From assembly GCA_943329165.2 (NCBI GenBank), contig CALQCV020000056.1:1-9732 (forward strand): a stretch of 9,732 bases of DNA. The letters are read 5' to 3'. Within the stretch, counting starts at the first letter, position 1, and every line of letters starts with the position of its first letter. Below the pieces are notes generated by a model. It had not been told where the DNA came from. It did not search any database and worked only from the letters and a program-made list of their open reading frames with translations. A program made the translations under genes and the position numbers. The stretch is from Candidatus Nitrotoga sp. CP45. GTDB taxonomy: Bacteria; Bacteroidota; Bacteroidia; Flavobacteriales; Flavobacteriaceae. Shown in pieces: positions 7,273-9,732 of the stretch.

Positions 7273-7280
7273 TACTTTTG
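7273..7280 (+). promoter_or_regulatory. Possible -7 promoter element ahead of the flippase-dut pair
   Basis: TACTTTTG fits the Bacteroidota -7 consensus TAnnTTTG and would start transcription near 7287, about 22 nt before the TTG start. No TTG lies at the expected -33 distance (the sequence there is TTA at 7250-7252), so the promoter is incomplete. GAATTG (7265-7270) and CAATTC (7284-7289) form an inverted pair flanking the element, and AACCAA-AGAA-TTGGTT (7258-7273) is a small perfect hairpin overlapping it. Confidence 0.35.
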
Positions 7281-7308
7281 TTACAATTCCAAAGTAATAA
7301 TCAACACC

Positions 7309-8775
7309 TTGAGTTTATATAAGAATCTTTTCAAACAAACACTTATCTACGGATTAGCGACCGTTATACCTAGGTTAATAAGCTTTGTGCTAAATCCGAT
7401 TTATGTACTTTATCTGCCCGATAAAAGCAATATGGGTGAAGTATCTGTGATTTTTGCCTATTTGGTTTTCTTTAATGTAGCCTTGTCCTACGGAATGGAA
7501 ACCTCGTTTTTCAGGTTTTACAATTCGGAAGATAATAAGAAGAATGTCGTTTCCACCTCGACAATTTCATTATTTTGGTCGTCCTTAGGATTCTTGGTGT
7601 TAGGATTACTATTCCGAAATAACATAGCAAATTGGTCCGGCATTAAGGTAGAATATATCACTTATACGATTTGGATTTTAACGCTTGATGCTTTGGCCAT
7701 AATTCCATTTTCAAAACTTCGGGCTGAGCGAAAACCGATAAAGTATGCTGTAATAAAAATTGGAAATGTTTCTATAAGTTTACTATTAACGTTATTTTTT
7801 CTTGCCATTTTACCAAAATTAGTAGCCAATAATCCCGATAGCATTTTCAGTATGATTTATGTCAGAGATTATCAGATTGGGTATATTTTTATTTCATTCA
7901 TAGCGGCTAGCTTAGTTACATTTTTAGTATTAATTCCAAACTACACCAGTATTTCCTGGAACTTTGATAAAGCACTTTGGAAAAAAATGATGACTTACGG
8001 ACTTCCAATTTTATTCGCAGGAATAGCTTTTGCCATCAACGAACATTTTGATAAAATCCTTTTAGATTGGATGCATATTCCCTTGTCAGAAATTGGAGCG
8101 TATGCTGCTTGTTACAAAATCGGAATGTTTATGGTGCTTTTTAGAACGGCTTATACTTTGGGAATAGAACCGTTTTTCTTTAGTCATGCCAGTACTGAAA
8201 ACGCACAGCAAACCTATGCAACTATCACTAAATATTTTGTGATTTTTGGTTCTTTCATTTGTCTGTTTGTAATAGTGTTTGCCGATTTATGGAAACAAGT
8301 TTTAGTGCCGAATGACGCTTATTGGGATGCGATGAAAGTGGTACCGCTCATTGTTTTAGCGAATTTCTTCCTCGGAATTTACACAAATCTTTCTGTTTGG
8401 TACAAATTGATAGACAAGACTAGAATTGGCGCTTATATCTCACTAATTGGCGCTGCCATAACATTGATTCTGAATTGGCTTTTAATTCCGACAATGAGTT
8501 ATTATGGTTCTGCTATTGCAACTATTGCCGCTTATGGAAGTATGATGATTATCTCCTACAAATGGGGACAATATCACTATCCGATTCCATATGATTTTAA
8601 TAAAATATTCAGTTATTTGGGATTGACAATTTTGTTCTCGGCAATATCATTTTACATCCCGTATTTAAGAGAAAATTATCCTGTGAAAATAGTTTTGTTA
8701 GCGCTGTTTTTATACTTCATTTATTTTAGTGAAAAGGAAACTTTACTTCGAATCATAAAAAGAAAAGCAAAATAA
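7309..8775 (+). CDS. Polysaccharide/oligosaccharide flippase (Wzx-like, MOP superfamily)
   Basis: This is a 488-residue integral membrane protein with roughly 12-14 hydrophobic helices, the expected size for a Wzx-type flippase moving lipid-linked glycans across the inner membrane. Family features are the N-terminus [20 protein letters not shown] followed by RLISF, the segment [12 protein letters not shown] (61-72), [10 protein letters not shown] (134-143), [20 protein letters not shown] (231-250), and a tail rich in Lys and Arg (RIIKRKAK). The start is TTG. No in-frame ATG occurs between the GNAT stop region and codon 42, and the TTG reading keeps the conserved SLYK...YGLA N-terminus. dut begins 1 nt after its stop, so the two are coupled. 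A nucleotidyltransferase just downstream supports a role in surface glycan assembly. The exact substrate cannot be read from the sequence. Confidence 0.9.
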   Translation: MSLYKNLFKQTLIYGLATVIPRLISFVLNPIYVLYLPDKSNMGEVSVIFAYLVFFNVALSYGMETSFFRFYNSEDNKKNVVSTSTISLFWSSLGFLVLGLLFRNNIANWSGIKVEYITYTIWILTLDALAIIPFSKLRAERKPIKYAVIKIGNVSISLLLTLFFLAILPKLVANNPDSIFSMIYVRDYQIGYIFISFIAASLVTFLVLIPNYTSISWNFDKALWKKMMTYGLPILFAGIAFAINEHFDKILLDWMHIPLSEIGAYAACYKIGMFMVLFRTAYTLGIEPFFFSHASTENAQQTYATITKYFVIFGSFICLFVIVFADLWKQVLVPNDAYWDAMKVVPLIVLANFFLGIYTNLSVWYKLIDKTRIGAYISLIGAAITLILNWLLIPTMSYYGSAIATIAAYGSMMIISYKWGQYHYPIPYDFNKIFSYLGLTILFSAISFYIPYLRENYPVKIVLLALFLYFIYFSEKETLLRIIKRKAK

Positions 8776-8776
8776 A

Positions 8777-9211
8777 ATGACCATAAAAATTATCAATAAA
8801 TCACAACACGATTTGCCAAATTATGAAACTATTGCTTCAGCAGGAATGGATTTAAGAGCAAATTTATCGGAACCAATTACACTAAAACCTTTAGAAAGAG
8901 CTATATTTAAAACAGGACTTTTTATTGAATTGCCAATGGGATTCGAAGCACAAGTTCGACCAAGAAGTGGTTTGGCCGCTAAAAAAGGAATTACCGTTCT
9001 CAATTCTCCCGGAACAGTTGATGCCGATTATCGAGGTGAAATAGGTGTGATTTTAGTAAATTTATCCAATGATAATTTTGTCGTAGAAAACGGCGAAAGA
9101 ATTGCCCAATTAATCATTGCCAAACACGAAAGAGCAGAATGGATTTCCGTTGAAGAGCTTTCTGAAACATCAAGAGGTGAAGGCGGATTTGGAAGCACAG
9201 GAGTTAAATAG
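8777..9211 (+). CDS. dut: Deoxyuridine 5'-triphosphate nucleotidohydrolase (dUTPase)
   Basis: This homotrimeric enzyme hydrolyses dUTP to dUMP and pyrophosphate, keeping uracil out of DNA and feeding dTMP synthesis. All five trimeric dUTPase motifs are present in order: SAGMDLRA (21-28), RPRSGLA (61-67), [17 protein letters not shown] (79-95, with the likely catalytic Asp84), GERIAQLII (106-114) and the P-loop-like C-terminal [10 protein letters not shown] (133-142). The length of 144 residues is standard. Its ATG lies 1 nt after the flippase stop, so it depends on flippase transcription and probably on translational coupling. That is an odd pairing of nucleotide-pool and envelope functions. 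The stop overlaps the first unit of a short AGTA-based tandem repeat. Confidence 0.97.
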   Translation: MTIKIINKSQHDLPNYETIASAGMDLRANLSEPITLKPLERAIFKTGLFIELPMGFEAQVRPRSGLAAKKGITVLNSPGTVDADYRGEIGVILVNLSNDNFVVENGERIAQLIIAKHERAEWISVEELSETSRGEGGFGSTGVK

Positions 9212-9236
9212 TAGGCAGTATTCAGTAGCAGTAAGC
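9210..9236 (+). repeat. Four near-7-nt tandem units (AGTAnnC) at the end of dut
   Basis: AGTAGGC, AGTATTC, AGTAGC and AGTAAGC follow directly on one another, with AGTA at 9210, 9217, 9224 and 9230. The first unit includes part of the dut stop codon. CAGT-rich strings of this kind are, from memory, common between genes in Bacteroidota, so it may be a fragment of a dispersed repeat. Confidence 0.6.
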
Positions 9237-9241
9237 GGTTT

Positions 9242-9302
9242 GTCACACTGAACATTTGATAGTAAGAGGAGAAAGTAAAGCTTTCGGAAAGTATCGAAGT
9301 GT
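9242..9302 (+). repeat. Degenerate palindromic intergenic repeat (CACACTGA ... TCGAAGTGT)
   Basis: The ends are GTCACACTGA (9242-9251) and ATCGAAGTGT (9293-9302), with ACACT and AGTGT complementary. The ends resemble a widespread bacterial repeat usually seen as a compact unit close to CACACTGAGC...TCGAAGTGT. Here the ends are about 40 nt apart, with AGAAAGTAAAGCTTTCGGAA between them. No start codon, promoter or open frame is evident. Confidence 0.5.
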
Positions 9303-9333
9303 TATATAAATAAAATAGAAATTAAAGCATAGT

Positions 9334-9384
9334 GAACTTTGCGTTGTCATCCTGAGCTTGTCGAAGGACTTTGCGAACTTTGCG
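9334..9384 (+). repeat. ACTTTGCG repeats enclosing a CATCCTGAGCTTGTCGAAGGA unit
   Basis: ACTTTGCG occurs three times (9336-9343, 9368-9375, 9377-9384). The first two copies flank the unit at 9346-9369, which reads GTCATCCTGAG, then CTTGTCGAAGGAC. From memory, both strings recur between genes in Flavobacterium and relatives. The arrangement looks like one repeat lodged in another. It ends 16 nt before the nucleotidyltransferase start, so it would lie in its leader if the gene is read from upstream. Confidence 0.65.
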
Positions 9385-9400
9385 GTTAAAACAAATTAAA

Positions 9401-9732
9401 ATGAAAATAGTAGTTCCAATGGCGGGTCGTGGTTCACGTCTTCGCCCGCATACATTAACCATCCCAAAACCATTAATTCCTGTGGCGGGAAAACCAATTG
9501 TTCACCGATTGGTAGAAGACATTGCCGGAGTTTTGAATCAGGATATCGAAGAAGTGGCGTTTATCATTCATGAAAGTTTTGGTAAAAAAGTAGAGGAAGA
9601 TCTAATCGCGATTGCTCAAAAAATAGGTGCAAAAGGAACCATCTATTATCAAAATGAAGCACTCGGAACAGGCCATGCGATTATGTGCGCCAAAGATTCC
9701 CTTACAGGCCCTGCTGTAATTGCTTATGCAGA
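9401..9732 (+). CDS. Sugar-phosphate nucleotidyltransferase (N-terminal part; 3' end outside window)
   Basis: The 110 visible codons form the start of a nucleotidyltransferase that makes an NDP-sugar from a sugar 1-phosphate and NTP. The N-terminal loop MKIVVPMAGRGSRLRPHTLT followed by IPKPLIPVAGKPI carries the NTP-binding GRGSRLRP and the PKPL-P-GKP motif. LGTGHAI (about residues 89-95) is the base/sugar-contacting segment. The window ends in VIAYA plus two bases, probably entering the metal-binding Asp region. The family includes RmlA, GalU and GlmU-like enzymes, and the visible part does not settle the sugar or base, so no symbol is given. The upstream gap is filled with repeats and shows no recognisable promoter. 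With the nearby flippase it suggests envelope glycan synthesis. Confidence 0.92.
   Translation, partial: MKIVVPMAGRGSRLRPHTLTIPKPLIPVAGKPIVHRLVEDIAGVLNQDIEEVAFIIHESFGKKVEEDLIAIAQKIGAKGTIYYQNEALGTGHAIMCAKDSLTGPAVIAYA

Noticed and set aside
7432..7434. ATG at codon 42 as the flippase start
   Set aside because: It would remove the conserved SLYK...[11 protein letters not shown]-terminus and the first membrane helix. The upstream TTG start fits better.
9242..9302. Small RNA gene or riboswitch ahead of the nucleotidyltransferase
   Set aside because: No promoter or terminator frames it, and its ends look like a known type of dispersed repeat rather than a structured aptamer.

Overview
The window reads as chromosomal DNA of a Flavobacterium-like member of the Bacteroidota. 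Four things point that way: low GC with A/T-rich gaps; almost no Shine-Dalgarno sites; a promoter of the Bacteroidota type (TTG, 20-nt spacer, TACATTTG) in front of atpB; and the gene order SprE/PorW tail - bactofilin - atpZ - small membrane protein - atpBEFHAG. All genes lie on the + strand. This is mostly core housekeeping DNA. I found no CRISPR array, phage, transposase, toxin-antitoxin pair, rRNA or tRNA gene.

Positions 1-1648 hold a tight run of four genes with gaps of 5 and 3 nt and a 4-nt ATGA overlap. They are the C-terminal part of a probable SprE/PorW protein (type IX secretion and gliding), a bactofilin, AtpZ, and a four-helix membrane protein that sits where AtpI would be expected. 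Positions 1699-6796 hold the proton ATP synthase cluster atpB-E-F-H-A-G. It starts from its own promoter and ends in a strong intrinsic terminator. It encodes all of Fo (a, c, b) plus delta, alpha and gamma. Beta (atpD) and epsilon (atpC) are missing here and are expected at a second locus, as is usual in flavobacteria. Subunit a has a large N-terminal extracytoplasmic extension. Subunit c carries proton-type, not sodium-type, ligand residues. A long hairpin lies just after atpE, and an unusual AGTC-based imperfect palindrome separates atpA from atpG.

Positions 6821-9732 hold a GNAT acetyltransferase, then a TTG-initiated polysaccharide flippase closely followed by dUTPase (dut), and finally the start of a sugar-phosphate nucleotidyltransferase. 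Flippase and nucleotidyltransferase both suggest cell-envelope glycan synthesis; dut (dUTP removal) appears to be carried along with them. The 189-nt gap after dut contains no gene. It is a mosaic of at least three short repeat types that look like dispersed intergenic repeats.

The best candidates for something under-described are the atpE-atpF hairpin, the AtpZ plus four-helix protein pair, the atpA-atpG palindrome and the repeat mosaic after dut. None amounts to clear evidence of a new defence or mobile system.
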